A DNA stretch of 64,000 nucleotides from Chryseobacterium sp. S0630 (GTDB lineage: Bacteria > Bacteroidota > Bacteroidia > Flavobacteriales > Weeksellaceae), in the NCBI RefSeq assembly GCF_024158915.1, contig NZ_JAMZGF010000004.1, positions 91,798 to 155,797 of the forward strand, given 5' to 3'. Both the position numbers and the translations under genes were made by a program. Of this stretch, positions 1-10,180 are shown in pieces; the stretch's first letter is position 1; every line of letters starts with the position of its first letter. The notes under the pieces were generated by a model. It was not told the origin of the DNA. It was given only the letters and a program-made list of their open reading frames with translations, and made no database searches.

Positions 1-2585
1 ACAAGTCAGTATATGCTGTTCATCCTAAAACAAAAAAGGAAAAGAACGGTTTCTTGTGTTCTACAGAAGAATCTCCTGCTGCTAAGAAGGAAATAGATGC
101 TTTATTAAAAAATGGACAGTCGTTCACTAATCAGCCAACAACTTTTAACAAAAGTTCTGATAAGAAATACAGAACAATGAGACTGGCAATGTCCGTTACA
201 GGTGAGTACACGCAATACTTTATGGGACTTGCTGGTGTACCTGCTACTGCTACGGATGATCAGAAAAGAGCTCCTGCTATTGTTGCGATCAACAATACTC
301 TAACCAGAGTAAATGGAGTTTTTGAGAAAGACTTTGCATTGCATTTGAATTTACAGAACTTTCCCAATGTAATTTATATTGATCCTGCTACAGATCCCTA
401 TGCTGCTGCTGCAACGGGAGCGGGTGGAGCATGGAATGCACAGCTTCAAACAGCTTTGACAAATAATGTAGGAAATGCTAACTATGATATCGGACATTTA
501 TTCGGTAAATCTGGAGGTGGAGGAAACGCCGGATGTATCGGATGTGTATGTATTAATCCTACAACTTCAGTTCCTAAAGGAAAAGGTTCAGGATTTACTT
601 CTCCTGCGAATGGAATTCCATCAGGGGATAGCTTCGATATCGACTATGTAGCCCATGAGATGGGTCACCAGTTAGGAGCTAATCATACTTTCTCTCATAA
701 TCTTGAAGGAAGTGGAGTAAATATGGAGCCAGGTTCAGGAACTACCATTATGGGATATGCTGGTATTACCGGTCCTGATACAGATGTTCAGCAAAACTCT
801 GATCCTTATTTCCATAAAGCAAGTATCGGTCAGGTACAAGCGAACTTAATTGCAAAAACTTGTGACGTAGAAACTACAATTACCAATAACCCACCGGTAA
901 TTACTGATCTGCCAACATATACTATACCAAAAGGTACTGCTTTTGCGTTGACGGGTAGTGCTACAGATCCTGAAAATGACCCAATGACATATTCTTGGGA
1001 AGAAGTAGATGATGCCTTAGTTTCTATTGATAAATATAACTTAGGAAATACAACATCAGGAGCTTCATTCAGATCTGCTGCTCCAAACGCAAGCCCAACA
1101 AGATACTTCCCGAAATTTACGTCTGTAATGAACGGAGTATTAAATAATGCAAACAATACTTGGGAAGCTGTATCTACTACGGCAAGAACTACAAATTTTG
1201 CATTAACAGTAAGAGATAATAATTCCAATGTAGCTGAGCAACAATCTGCTTTTAAAGTTCAGACTATTGTTGTAGGAGATAATGGGCCTTTCAGATTAGC
1301 TAACCAATATGCTGATGTGAATACTCCAACTCCGGTTCAATGGATTGTTGCCAATACTAATGCAGCTCCTTATAATGTTGCTAATGTAAAAATTGATTAT
1401 ACTACAGATAACGGAACAACCTGGACGGTATTATCAGCATCAACACCTAATGACGGATCTGAAAACTTTACTTTCCCTTCTTCATTGAACGGTCAGACTA
1501 TTAAAGTAAGAGTTTCTTCAATAGGGAATGTTTTCTATGCAGTAGGACCTGTAAGTATTGCACCTCTATCTGCTTGTAGCAGTGCTGCACCAACTAACGT
1601 TGTTGTAAGCAACATTACGGTGTCTTCAGGAAGTGTATCTTGGATGTCTTATACAGGCGCAACTTATAAAGTACGTTATAGAAAAGTAGGTACAACTGTA
1701 TGGACTGAAGCTGATACAGCAGTTCCTTCAATCAACTTAAGTAATTTAATTGATGGTACAACGTATGAAGTTCAGGTAGCTTTAGTTTGTGGTACTACAG
1801 TAGGAACATATTCTGCATCTGTAAACTTCAGTACACCTGCACTTGCTTACTGCGCAGCTGCTTCAACAAGTTCAGACTATGAGTATATTGCCAATGTGAC
1901 ACTTGCGAATGTAAATAACACTTCTGTAAATAGTACCTATACAAACTATACAACAAATACAGCACTTCAAGTTAACCTGGTAAAAGGAACTACTTATCCT
2001 ATTTCAGTTACAGTAGGGAACTCCGGTAGTGCTGATTATGATACGGTAGCTGCATTTATAGACTTTAACAAGGATGGTGTTTTCAGTGATTCAGAAAGAG
2101 TATTGAATTATCCTGTAACATTAACGCAGCCATCAACTGTAGTAAGCGGAAACGTTACAATTCCAGCAAATGCAGTAGAAGGACAGCCGTTAAGAATGAG
2201 AGTTGTAGCATTCTATGTAGGTGCTGGAACTGGAGGAGGTAACATTGGTTTATCATTACCTTCAGATTATGTTTGTGGAGAACTTTTCGATGGTGAGGTT
2301 GAGGATTATAACGTAGTTATTACAGGTAATCTTGCTACTTCTGAAAGTGCTGTTAAGAATAATGGTATTCAGATTTATCCAAACCCTGCAACTGATGTTC
2401 TAAACATTACTAAAGTTTCAGATAAAGCAACTTATAAAATCTATAGTGCTGCCGGACAATTAGTAGATAGAGGAAATATCAATAATGGAAAGGTTAATGT
2501 TTCAGCTTTAGTTAAAGGTGGTTACATTATTACAATAGATGATAAAGGAATTGAACAATTCAAATCTAAATTTATCAAAAAATAA
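1..2585 (+). CDS. reprolysin-like zinc metalloprotease, T9SS cargo (5' truncated)
   Basis: The reading frame is open to the left edge of the window, so the signal peptide and part of the propeptide are missing. The zinc-binding motif HEMGHQLGANH begins at position 654 and is followed by a metzincin Met-turn (TIMGYAG, near 750). This places it with reprolysin-like (M12B-type) peptidases. Downstream are an Ig/cadherin-like region, a fibronectin III domain (from about 1575), a GEVEDY domain (about 1845-2320) and a type IX sorting domain that starts at IYPNPATDVLN and ends KFIKK. It is expected to be exported by Sec, then secreted or surface-anchored by T9SS as an extracellular protease. It is followed at once by a strong terminator and then by two further T9SS cargo genes sharing the fn3/GEVEDY modules. 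Family assignment is firm; the substrate is unknown. Confidence 0.9.
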   Translation, partial: KSVYAVHPKTKKEKNGFLCSTEESPAAKKEIDALLKNGQSFTNQPTTFNKSSDKKYRTMRLAMSVTGEYTQYFMGLAGVPATATDDQKRAPAIVAINNTLTRVNGVFEKDFALHLNLQNFPNVIYIDPATDPYAAAATGAGGAWNAQLQTALTNNVGNANYDIGHLFGKSGGGGNAGCIGCVCINPTTSVPKGKGSGFTSPANGIPSGDSFDIDYVAHEMGHQLGANHTFSHNLEGSGVNMEPGSGTTIMGYAGITGPDTDVQQNSDPYFHKASIGQVQANLIAKTCDVETTITNNPPVITDLPTYTIPKGTAFALTGSATDPENDPMTYSWEEVDDALVSIDKYNLGNTTSGASFRSAAPNASPTRYFPKFTSVMNGVLNNANNTWEAVSTTARTTNFALTVRDNNSNVAEQQSAFKVQTIVVGDNGPFRLANQYADVNTPTPVQWIVANTNAAPYNVANVKIDYTTDNGTTWTVLSASTPNDGSENFTFPSSLNGQTIKVRVSSIGNVFYAVGPVSIAPLSACSSAAPTNVVVSNITVSSGSVSWMSYTGATYKVRYRKVGTTVWTEADTAVPSINLSNLIDGTTYEVQVALVCGTTVGTYSASVNFSTPALAYCAAASTSSDYEYIANVTLANVNNTSVNSTYTNYTTNTALQVNLVKGTTYPISVTVGNSGSADYDTVAAFIDFNKDGVFSDSERVLNYPVTLTQPSTVVSGNVTIPANAVEGQPLRMRVVAFYVGAGTGGGNIGLSLPSDYVCGELFDGEVEDYNVVITGNLATSESAVKNNGIQIYPNPATDVLNITKVSDKATYKIYSAAGQLVDRGNINNGKVNVSALVKGGYIITIDDKGIEQFKSKFIKK

Positions 2586-2606
2586 AGATAACCTTTAAAT
2601 ATTAGT

Positions 2607-2640
2607 AAATCCCCGGGAACTCCCGGGGATTTCTTTATTT
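2607..2640 (+). terminator. Rho-independent terminator of the metalloprotease gene
   Basis: A GC-rich hairpin, ATCCCCGGGA / TCCCGGGGAT with a very short loop, is followed by TTTCTTTATTT. Confidence 0.9.
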
Positions 2641-2717
2641 AGAGCATAAGTGATGAATTTGTTATTTTTTTATAAAAAAAACATAAATGCACTTATAAAT
2701 TAATAATAAAAAATGAT

Positions 2718-2725
2718 TAGATTTG
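2718..2725 (+). promoter_or_regulatory. candidate -7 element (TAGATTTG)
   Basis: TAGATTTG matches the Bacteroidetes -7 consensus TAnnTTTG and lies 28 bp before the ATG of the next gene. No convincing -33 TTTG is visible at the expected distance, so this is a partial match. Confidence 0.5.
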
Positions 2726-2752
2726 TGTGATTAATATTATAATGAAAACATT

Positions 2753-5700
2753 ATGAAGAAATTCTTTACCTCTTTAATTCTGTTTCTCTGTTTGATTTGT
2801 ACAGGCTTTGTATCCAAAGTCTCGGCTCAGGCAGGACAGATCGGGACAGGAACGGGTACCTCTGTGTATCTCCCCATACGTTCCTACTATGGGTATAGTT
2901 ATTCCCAGCAGATCTATACGGCTGCGGAACTTACGACTGCCATTGGTACGTCGAACTATATCACAGCTATAAAGTTTTATTCCACTACTGTTGCAACCTC
3001 TCAGGCTGTATATAAGGATTGGGTGGTATACATGGGAAATACAACCCAGACTGCCTTTACATCCAATACAAACTGGGTGCCGCTAAGTTCTCTGACTCAG
3101 GTGTATGCCGGAGATTTACCTAACTTAACGAATGGAAACTGGGTAACGCTTCAATTAGCTACACCATTTTTATGGAATGGAACAGACAATCTTGTGGTTG
3201 CTGTAAATGAAAAAACTCCAGGTTACGCATCTTCACCAGGTACGGCTTGGGGATCTTATAATGCAGGGGCAAACCGAGGGATCATCTATTATGAAGATGG
3301 AACGAACCCAGATCCTGCTGCACCTCCTTCTGCAAAAGACAGACTTGCAGATATTCCAAGAATCCAGCTGGAAAGTCACCAGTTGCCAGCGTGTTCAGCA
3401 GCACCGCCTACTAATATTACAGTTTCAAACCTTACAACAACTTCAGCTAACGTAGCTTGGTATCTTTCTGCAGGAGCTACTTATGTTGTAAGATACAGAC
3501 CTGTATCAGGTGGAGCTTGGACAACGATTAACGTTACAACTCCTTTGGTTGGGAATCAGCTGATTACCGGATTAACTGAGCAAACTCAATATGAAGTTCA
3601 GGTAGCAACTGTCTGTGGAGGCTCTCAGGGAGCATTCTCTTCCAGCGTCAACTTTACAACACCGGCTCTTACATATTGTGCTTCCGGTGCTACAAGTACA
3701 TTTATTGATGGATATATCAACCAGGTTTCTGTGAATGCACAAGGAGCGCCATCAATGAACAGTAACTCTGATCAAAGTGGTTATACAGATTACAGTACAG
3801 ATCCTACGAGAGTAGTTACTTTAGTAAGAGGTGGTACTGCTACAGTTTCTGTTTCAAAAACTTGGCCAGGGTATCAATATAGCTTCTTAACGGGAGTTTG
3901 GATTGACTTTAACCGTAATGGTGTTTTTGAAGCAAATGAAAGAGTACTTACTTCACCAAGTAATACAACAACTCCAGTTACAGCTACATTTACAGTACCA
4001 AATGCTGCAGGTGGTGTTTACACTGGAAACCTGACTACAAAAATGCGTGTTGTATTAAACGAATACAGCCCTATCAACGCTTGTGGAACATACTCTTATG
4101 GTGAAACTGAAGACTATGCAGTAAAATTTATAGATTTATCACCTTGTACTACAGCACCACCATCTAATATTACAGTAAATAGCATCACTCCTTCTTCAGC
4201 TAATGTTACTTGGACATCAGCTACAGGAGCTACTTATATAGTAAGATACAGAGTTTCTCCTTCTGGTGCTTGGCAGCAGATTGCTGTAAATACACCATTA
4301 ATCAGTAATCAAATACTTACCGGATTATTGGAGCAGACTACCTATGAAGTACAGGTTGCTACTGTTTGTGGAGGAACAACAGGTGCATTCTCACCAAGTG
4401 TTACCTTTACAACACCAGCTCTTACTTATTGTACAGCAGGTCCTACAAGTAATACTGCGACAAGCGGATATATTAATAATGTAACTGTTACTCCTACGAA
4501 TACTCCTATTATGTTGAGTAATTCCGGATCTGACAATTATAAAGATTATACAACAGATGCTACAAGAGTAGTGATCTTTGAAAGAGGTTCAGCAAATAAT
4601 AAAATTTCTGTAAACAAATACTGGCCAGGTTCTCCTACATCTTATGGAGTTTCAGCATGGGTAGATTTTAACAGAAACGGAACATTTGAAACCAGTGAAA
4701 GAATTCTTAATACTACCTATAACACAACTACCCCTGTAACGGCTACTTTCGCAGTACCTACGGTTGCAAGTGGTAACGTATATACAGGAACTCTTCCTAC
4801 TCGTATGCGTGTAGTAATGAGATATTTTGATAATGCTAATCCTTGTGGTACATTCAGCCAGGGAGAAGTAGAAGATTATGCAGTAAAATTTGTAGATGCT
4901 CAGCCTTGTTCAACAGCTGCTCCAACAAATATTACCGTGAATAATATTGGTGCTACTACAGCAACGGTATCATGGGTTGCTACTGCGGGTGCTACATATA
5001 ATATAAGATGGAGAGTTGCTCCAAGTGGAGCTTGGCAAACAGCTACAGTTCCTGCTGGTCAGAACTTCTACGGAATTACTGGTCTTACAGAGCAAACCAA
5101 TTATGAAGTTCAGGTTTCTACAACTTGTAACGGTTCTACAGGGTCTTACTCATCATCAGTAGCATTTACAACACCTCCATTGTCTTACTGTCCTATGACA
5201 GGTACCGGAACGAATGACCATATTTCGAATGTAACAGTTACCTCTTCGAATCTTGGAGTTCCACCAATGAATAATACTTCAGTACAGACAAACTATACAA
5301 GCTATACTACAGCTGAGACTCTTGTTACTTTAGATGTAAATTCTCAAAATAACAAAATCTCTGTTGCAAAAGGTTGGACAGGTGCAACAGGTAACGATGC
5401 TGTAACAGCTTGGATTGACTTTGACAGAAACGGACAGTTTACAGATGCTGAGAGAATTCTAATTTCTCCAGCTAATACAACGACTCCGGTTACAGCTACT
5501 TTTGCTGTTCCTTCAACTGCTTACACAGGACCATTGACAACTACTATGAGAGTTGTACTGAAACGTACAAGTGCTCCTACAATGTGTCAGAATGCAGTAG
5601 ATGGAGAAGTGGAAGACTATAGAGTAAGAATCAGACCTTGTAGCAATGCAACTCCTAATGCTCCAACATTTACAACAACGCATACAACAGCTACTGTTAC

Positions 5701-7183
5701 TATCACAGGAGCAGGAGTGAGCTATGTGGTGAGATACAGAGTTCAGGGAACAACAGCTTGGACGCAAGTATATGCTTCAGCACAATTGGGTAACCTTCCG
5801 TTAGTAATCAGCGGATTGACACCTGCTACTACTTATGAAGTAGAGGTAGCAGCTATTTGTGGAGATATCGTTGGAACAGCAACTCCAATCAAGACATTCA
5901 CTACAAGATGTGATCCTACTCCTCCAAATGTAACAGTAAGTAACATTACTCCAACAACAGCATTAATTACGTGGTCTCCGCTTGCAGCAAGCTCTACGTA
6001 TACAATGAGATGGAGAAAAGTAGGTACTACTGCATGGGCTACTATAAGTTTACCAGCAGCTCCAGCCAATACTTATGTATTAGGAAGTGTAACTCCTCTA
6101 GAGCCATATACAACTTATGAAGTACAGATTGCTAACCAGTGTAATGGTGAAACAACGCTGAACCCATATTCTAACCCTAAAGTATTTACTACAGAAAGAA
6201 TATGCCAGATTCCGCCTCCAGGATTAACAATTACTCAATTGCTTCCTACATCAGCGGCAATCCAGTGGGATCCGTTCCCGGGAGCAACGTATGTTCTTAG
6301 ATATAGAAAAGTAGGTATTCCAAGCTGGACAGAAGTACCGTCATTAGTTAATAACATTGTATTGACAGGTCTTACAGAATTAACGAAATATGAAATGCAG
6401 GTAGTGAATATCTGTAATGGTACGCCAGGAAACTATACTCCTCCTTACTACTTTACAACTCCTACAGTAATCTACTGTAAGATGAAGGCTGAAAACTCTA
6501 CAGGAGAGTATATTTCTAAAGTTACCGTGAAGCCTACAGGTAAGAACACTATGGAGAATGAATCCAGAGCATCTACTTATACAGATTATACCGGAGTTCC
6601 TAAAACATTCATCGAGATGATCCAGGGATCAACTGACAATGAGATCATCATCGAGAAAAAATGGACAGGAAACACTTACAACGAAGGAATCGCAGTTTGG
6701 ATTGACTTCAACAGAAACGGAGAGTTTGATATCAACGAAAGAGTATTTACTTCTTCACCAAATTCAAACAGCCCTGTTTCAGGAAAATTCAATGTACCTG
6801 CAGATGCTTTTGTAAGTATGACAGACTATAAGTACGTAGTGATGAGAGTAGCAATGTCTAGAGACGGTATCCCTGTAAACTGTGCTGACTTCAAAAACGG
6901 AGAAGTAGAGGATTACACGGTAAGAATCTCTAAACCGACTGTTGCTAATCCAATTGATCAGACAAGTGTTATGATTTATCCTAACCCGGTAAGCTCAGTA
7001 TTGTTTGTGAAAAATGTTAGCAAGAGAGCTAAATATAAGATCTACAATGCTGCTGGGCAGGTAATTGCTGACGGTATCTTACTAAACAACCAGATCAATG
7101 TAAGCAGATTGATTAACGGTGTGTATGTTATTGATATCGACGATAACGGTAATACTACCCAAAAGAAATTTATCAAAGAATAA
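2753..7183 (+). CDS. large modular fibronectin III / GEVEDY protein with T9SS sorting domain
   Basis: A 1476-residue secreted protein. It has a clear signal peptide (residues 1-26, ending VSAQA) and an N-terminal domain of unknown fold (about 27-210). Fn3 and GEVEDY domains then alternate: fn3-GEVEDY three times, three fn3 in a row, a fourth GEVEDY domain, and a type IX sorting domain (IYPNPVSSVLFV ... KFIKE). GEVEDY domains are recognised by the WIDFNRNG and GEVEDY signatures. No catalytic domain is visible, so an adhesin or matrix role is an inference. The last fn3 plus GEVEDY block is almost identical to the end of the next gene. The gene has its own candidate promoter and a terminator. 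Confidence 0.9.
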   Translation: MKKFFTSLILFLCLICTGFVSKVSAQAGQIGTGTGTSVYLPIRSYYGYSYSQQIYTAAELTTAIGTSNYITAIKFYSTTVATSQAVYKDWVVYMGNTTQTAFTSNTNWVPLSSLTQVYAGDLPNLTNGNWVTLQLATPFLWNGTDNLVVAVNEKTPGYASSPGTAWGSYNAGANRGIIYYEDGTNPDPAAPPSAKDRLADIPRIQLESHQLPACSAAPPTNITVSNLTTTSANVAWYLSAGATYVVRYRPVSGGAWTTINVTTPLVGNQLITGLTEQTQYEVQVATVCGGSQGAFSSSVNFTTPALTYCASGATSTFIDGYINQVSVNAQGAPSMNSNSDQSGYTDYSTDPTRVVTLVRGGTATVSVSKTWPGYQYSFLTGVWIDFNRNGVFEANERVLTSPSNTTTPVTATFTVPNAAGGVYTGNLTTKMRVVLNEYSPINACGTYSYGETEDYAVKFIDLSPCTTAPPSNITVNSITPSSANVTWTSATGATYIVRYRVSPSGAWQQIAVNTPLISNQILTGLLEQTTYEVQVATVCGGTTGAFSPSVTFTTPALTYCTAGPTSNTATSGYINNVTVTPTNTPIMLSNSGSDNYKDYTTDATRVVIFERGSANNKISVNKYWPGSPTSYGVSAWVDFNRNGTFETSERILNTTYNTTTPVTATFAVPTVASGNVYTGTLPTRMRVVMRYFDNANPCGTFSQGEVEDYAVKFVDAQPCSTAAPTNITVNNIGATTATVSWVATAGATYNIRWRVAPSGAWQTATVPAGQNFYGITGLTEQTNYEVQVSTTCNGSTGSYSSSVAFTTPPLSYCPMTGTGTNDHISNVTVTSSNLGVPPMNNTSVQTNYTSYTTAETLVTLDVNSQNNKISVAKGWTGATGNDAVTAWIDFDRNGQFTDAERILISPANTTTPVTATFAVPSTAYTGPLTTTMRVVLKRTSAPTMCQNAVDGEVEDYRVRIRPCSNATPNAPTFTTTHTTATVTITGAGVSYVVRYRVQGTTAWTQVYASAQLGNLPLVISGLTPATTYEVEVAAICGDIVGTATPIKTFTTRCDPTPPNVTVSNITPTTALITWSPLAASSTYTMRWRKVGTTAWATISLPAAPANTYVLGSVTPLEPYTTYEVQIANQCNGETTLNPYSNPKVFTTERICQIPPPGLTITQLLPTSAAIQWDPFPGATYVLRYRKVGIPSWTEVPSLVNNIVLTGLTELTKYEMQVVNICNGTPGNYTPPYYFTTPTVIYCKMKAENSTGEYISKVTVKPTGKNTMENESRASTYTDYTGVPKTFIEMIQGSTDNEIIIEKKWTGNTYNEGIAVWIDFNRNGEFDINERVFTSSPNSNSPVSGKFNVPADAFVSMTDYKYVVMRVAMSRDGIPVNCADFKNGEVEDYTVRISKPTVANPIDQTSVMIYPNPVSSVLFVKNVSKRAKYKIYNAAGQVIADGILLNNQINVSRLINGVYVIDIDDNGNTTQKKFIKE
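6164..6915 (+). repeat. near-identical 752-bp block, copy 1 (fn3 + GEVEDY)
   Basis: Pairs with 9058-9809 at a constant offset of 2894 bp without gaps. Most differences are silent, with only about half a dozen amino-acid changes. Sequence on both sides is much more diverged, including the sorting domain immediately 3'. Confidence 0.9.
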
Positions 7184-7203
7184 GTCATTTAAATTTCAAA
7201 TAG

Positions 7204-7239
7204 AATAAGCCTCCAGAAATGGAGGCTTATTTTTTTTTG
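7204..7239 (+). terminator. Rho-independent terminator
   Basis: Hairpin AATAAGCCTCC / GGAGGCTTATT followed by a run of T. The same hairpin, with minor changes, closes the next gene. Confidence 0.9.
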
Positions 7240-7641
7240 TCTATAAGATTCCATAACAAGTCTTTTGAACAGTTAAAAACTTTTAAAGTGGTTATTTTAA
7301 TATTAAAAACGTAAACAGGGTAAATAGTGTTTTATTTAATACGTATTAGCTACTTGTTGTGTTAAAATGATGTTTATTTGTTTTTATTTTATGAAATTAA
7401 TAATAGTTTTGAGTACTCAAGTAAAGTGTCATTTTCTTCAAATGTTATTATTAATCAAAACAATTTATACAAAATGAGTAAAATTCTATTCTTTTTAATT
7501 GATGCACACTTCTGTCTGTTAAACATTCAAAAGTGGGAAGTTGAAACTGCTGGTTCTGGCAAGGTAACTTATCTGGCTTTGTTGAATCAAAACATTGTAA
7601 AAGCAAAAATAATTTGTCAAAACAAAGTAAATTTTTCTTAG
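7240..7641. other. AT-rich intergenic region, no supported gene
   Basis: About 400 bp of very AT-rich DNA separates the two fn3/GEVEDY genes. An 87-codon frame at 7378-7641 ends in TAG directly before the next ATG. It has no recognisable features and looks like leader sequence. No clear TAnnTTTG element was found here. Confidence 0.5.
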
Positions 7642-10077
7642 ATGGGAACAAGACAATCTATTGTGTTTAAGTTATTAAGTATCTTTATTGTTGCTTTAGT
7701 ACTTGCATCCTGTAATGTGATTGCTCCTGCTCCTTTTCCTTATAAACAAGACTTCAGTGTTGATGATGGGGATTTTACTTTTGTGAATGGTACTCAATCA
7801 AATAAATGGGAACATGGCAGTGCGGCAGGAAATCCTTCTGATGCTATTTATATCTCCAATACAAATGGAGGTACAAATGCCTATAATGCAAGTTCTGCCA
7901 GTATTGTTCATACTTATAGAGATATTGTTATTCCTGCAGGAACTACCAATACTGTTTTATCTTTCAATTGGAGAGCTGCAGGAGAAAATGATCGGGATTA
8001 TCTTACAGTATGGCTTGTGCCCACTTCTTTTACTCCGGCAGCAGGGACAAGTATTACCGCAGGAGCTGGAAGAATAAAAGTAGGTTCTAATTTTAATACA
8101 CAACCAGCATGGCAGACCTATACTAATGCAAATTTGAATGTAAGCAGTTTTGCAGGATCAAATCTTCGTTTAGTATTTGAATGGAGAAATAATAATAATA
8201 GCGGAGCTCAGCCACCAGCTGCGGTGGATAATATTTATCTTGGAAGATGTTTTCTTCCTGCACCTATGCCTGTAACTTTAATAACATCTACTACAGCACA
8301 GCTGAATTGGACCGCTCCGGCTTTACCTCCGGCTAATGGGTATGAATATTATCTGACAACAACAAATACTCCCCCTAATCAAAATATAGCATCTACCGGT
8401 TCTTCCAATACTGTTTCTGCAAACTTATCTCAGTTGTTGCCAAGTACTACTTATTACTGGTGGATACGTTCTGTGTGTGGTACTAATCAAAGCCTATGGG
8501 TTTCGGGAGGAAGTTTTACAACATTAGCATGTAATACTGCAGTTCCAATAGCTACTGTAGCTGGGATAACTCATAGTTCTGCTTCTGTACGATGGCCTCG
8601 TAATAACGGTGTAGGAAACTACCAGATAAGGTACAGGCCTGTTGGAACTTTAAACTGGATAACGAACAATCAGGCTGCTGCTTTACCTCCACAGGTAATG
8701 AATACTTTTAGTATGGCTAATTTATTACCCGGTACATCATATGAAGTTGAAATTGCAGCAATGTGTAATGGAACAGCAGGAGTTTATTCTCATAATGAGT
8801 TTGTAACAAGATGTGATCCTGCTCCTCCAAATGTAATAGTAAGTAATATTACATCAACATCTGCTTTGATCGAATGGTTGCCGGTTTCATCATTGTCTAC
8901 TTATGTAATGAGATGGAGAGAAGTAGGAACGGCAGTATGGAACCCGGTACCGCTGCCAGTACCTCCCGCCAATACGTTTAATCTTACGGGGTTAGGCATC
9001 AATAAAACATATGAAGTACAAATTGCGAATCAATGTGTTGGAAGTACAGTTCTAAATCCATATTCTAACCCTAAAGTATTTACTACAGGAAGAATATGCC
9101 AGATTCCACCTCCAGGATTAACAATTACTCAATTGCTTCCTACATCAGCGGCTATTCAGTGGGATCCGTTCCCGGGAGCAACGTATGTTCTCAGATATAG
9201 AAAAGTAGGTATTCCAAGTTGGACAGAAGTACCATCATTAGTTAATAACCTTGTATTAACAGGTCTTACAGAATTAACGAAATATGAAATGCAGGTAGTA
9301 AATATCTGTAATGGTACGCCAGGAAGCTATACTCCTCCTTACTACTTTACAACTCCTACAGTAATCTACTGTAAGATGAAGGCTGAAAACTCTACAGGAG
9401 AGTATATTTCTAAAGTTACCGTGAAGCCTACAGGTAAGAACACTATGGAGAATGAATCCAGAGCATCTACTTATACAGATTATACCGGAGTTCCTAAAAC
9501 ATTCATCGAGATGATCCAGGGATCAACTGACAATGAGATCATCATTGAGAAGAAATGGACAGGAAATACTTACAACGAAGGAATCGCAGTTTGGATTGAC
9601 TTCAACAGAAACGGAGAGTTTGACATCAACGAAAGAGTATTCACTTCTTCCCCAAATTCAAACAGTCCTGTTTCAGGAAAATTCAATGTACCTGCAGATG
9701 CTTTTGTAAGTATGACAGACCATAAATATGTAGTGATGAGAGTAGCTATGTCAAGAGACGGTATCCCTTTAAACTGTACAGACTTCAAAAACGGAGAAGT
9801 AGAGGATTATAAAGTGATTATTCAAAAGAAACAAGTCCTTAACTTACTTGATCAGAATGAAATTCTGATTTATCCGAATCCGGTAAGCACTTTATTATAT
9901 GTAAAAAATATTAGTAGAAAAGCTAATTATAAGTTATACAATATTTCCGGCCAATTTATATCAGGTGGAATTATCCTAAATAATAAAATTGATATGAGTA
10001 AATTGATTAACAGTGTGTATATAATATATATTGAAGATAACGGAAATACCATCCAAAAGAAGTTTATAAAAGAATAA
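7642..10077 (+). CDS. fibronectin III / GEVEDY T9SS cargo with choice-of-anchor-J-like N-terminus
   Basis: An 811-residue exported protein. The N-terminus is hydrophobic and ends in VLASC-N, which resembles a lipobox and is unusual for a T9SS cargo. Residues about 35-210 resemble a MAM/choice-of-anchor-J type beta-sandwich (conserved LSFNWRA and VDNIYLG). Four fn3-like domains follow, then one GEVEDY domain and a type IX sorting domain (IYPNPVSTLLYV ... KFIKE). From 9058 to 9809 the DNA is near-identical and gap-free to 6164-6915 of the preceding gene, and the 3' untranslated sequence is also shared. It probably arose by duplication followed by domain exchange. A surface adhesion or binding role is an inference. 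Confidence 0.88.
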   Translation: MGTRQSIVFKLLSIFIVALVLASCNVIAPAPFPYKQDFSVDDGDFTFVNGTQSNKWEHGSAAGNPSDAIYISNTNGGTNAYNASSASIVHTYRDIVIPAGTTNTVLSFNWRAAGENDRDYLTVWLVPTSFTPAAGTSITAGAGRIKVGSNFNTQPAWQTYTNANLNVSSFAGSNLRLVFEWRNNNNSGAQPPAAVDNIYLGRCFLPAPMPVTLITSTTAQLNWTAPALPPANGYEYYLTTTNTPPNQNIASTGSSNTVSANLSQLLPSTTYYWWIRSVCGTNQSLWVSGGSFTTLACNTAVPIATVAGITHSSASVRWPRNNGVGNYQIRYRPVGTLNWITNNQAAALPPQVMNTFSMANLLPGTSYEVEIAAMCNGTAGVYSHNEFVTRCDPAPPNVIVSNITSTSALIEWLPVSSLSTYVMRWREVGTAVWNPVPLPVPPANTFNLTGLGINKTYEVQIANQCVGSTVLNPYSNPKVFTTGRICQIPPPGLTITQLLPTSAAIQWDPFPGATYVLRYRKVGIPSWTEVPSLVNNLVLTGLTELTKYEMQVVNICNGTPGSYTPPYYFTTPTVIYCKMKAENSTGEYISKVTVKPTGKNTMENESRASTYTDYTGVPKTFIEMIQGSTDNEIIIEKKWTGNTYNEGIAVWIDFNRNGEFDINERVFTSSPNSNSPVSGKFNVPADAFVSMTDHKYVVMRVAMSRDGIPLNCTDFKNGEVEDYKVIIQKKQVLNLLDQNEILIYPNPVSTLLYVKNISRKANYKLYNISGQFISGGIILNNKIDMSKLINSVYIIYIEDNGNTIQKKFIKE
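9058..9809 (+). repeat. near-identical 752-bp block, copy 2 (fn3 + GEVEDY)
   Basis: Second copy of the 6164-6915 block, in the same orientation. The sharp fall in identity at both ends suggests gene conversion or selection on this module. Confidence 0.9.
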
Positions 10078-10097
10078 GTCATTTAAATTTCAAATAG

Positions 10098-10131
10098 AAT
10101 AAGCCTTCATTTATGGAGGCTTATTTTTTTA
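10098..10131 (+). terminator. Rho-independent terminator
   Basis: AATAAGCC / GGCTTATT hairpin with a T-run. It is a homologue of the terminator at 7204, preceded by the same 3' untranslated sequence. Confidence 0.85.
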
Positions 10132-10180
10132 TTAAAATATCTCATTGGAAATATAATCCTCAGGAATTATTTTTTGCAGA

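Noticed and set aside
830..1228. 132-codon minus-strand frame inside the metalloprotease gene
   Set aside because: Shadow of a strongly supported gene on the other strand.
7378..7641. 87-codon frame directly upstream of the second fn3/GEVEDY gene, in the same phase and ending TAG just before its ATG
   Set aside because: Very AT-rich, no signal peptide or domain, and unlike anything around it. Most likely leader sequence; a coding extension would need stop read-through.
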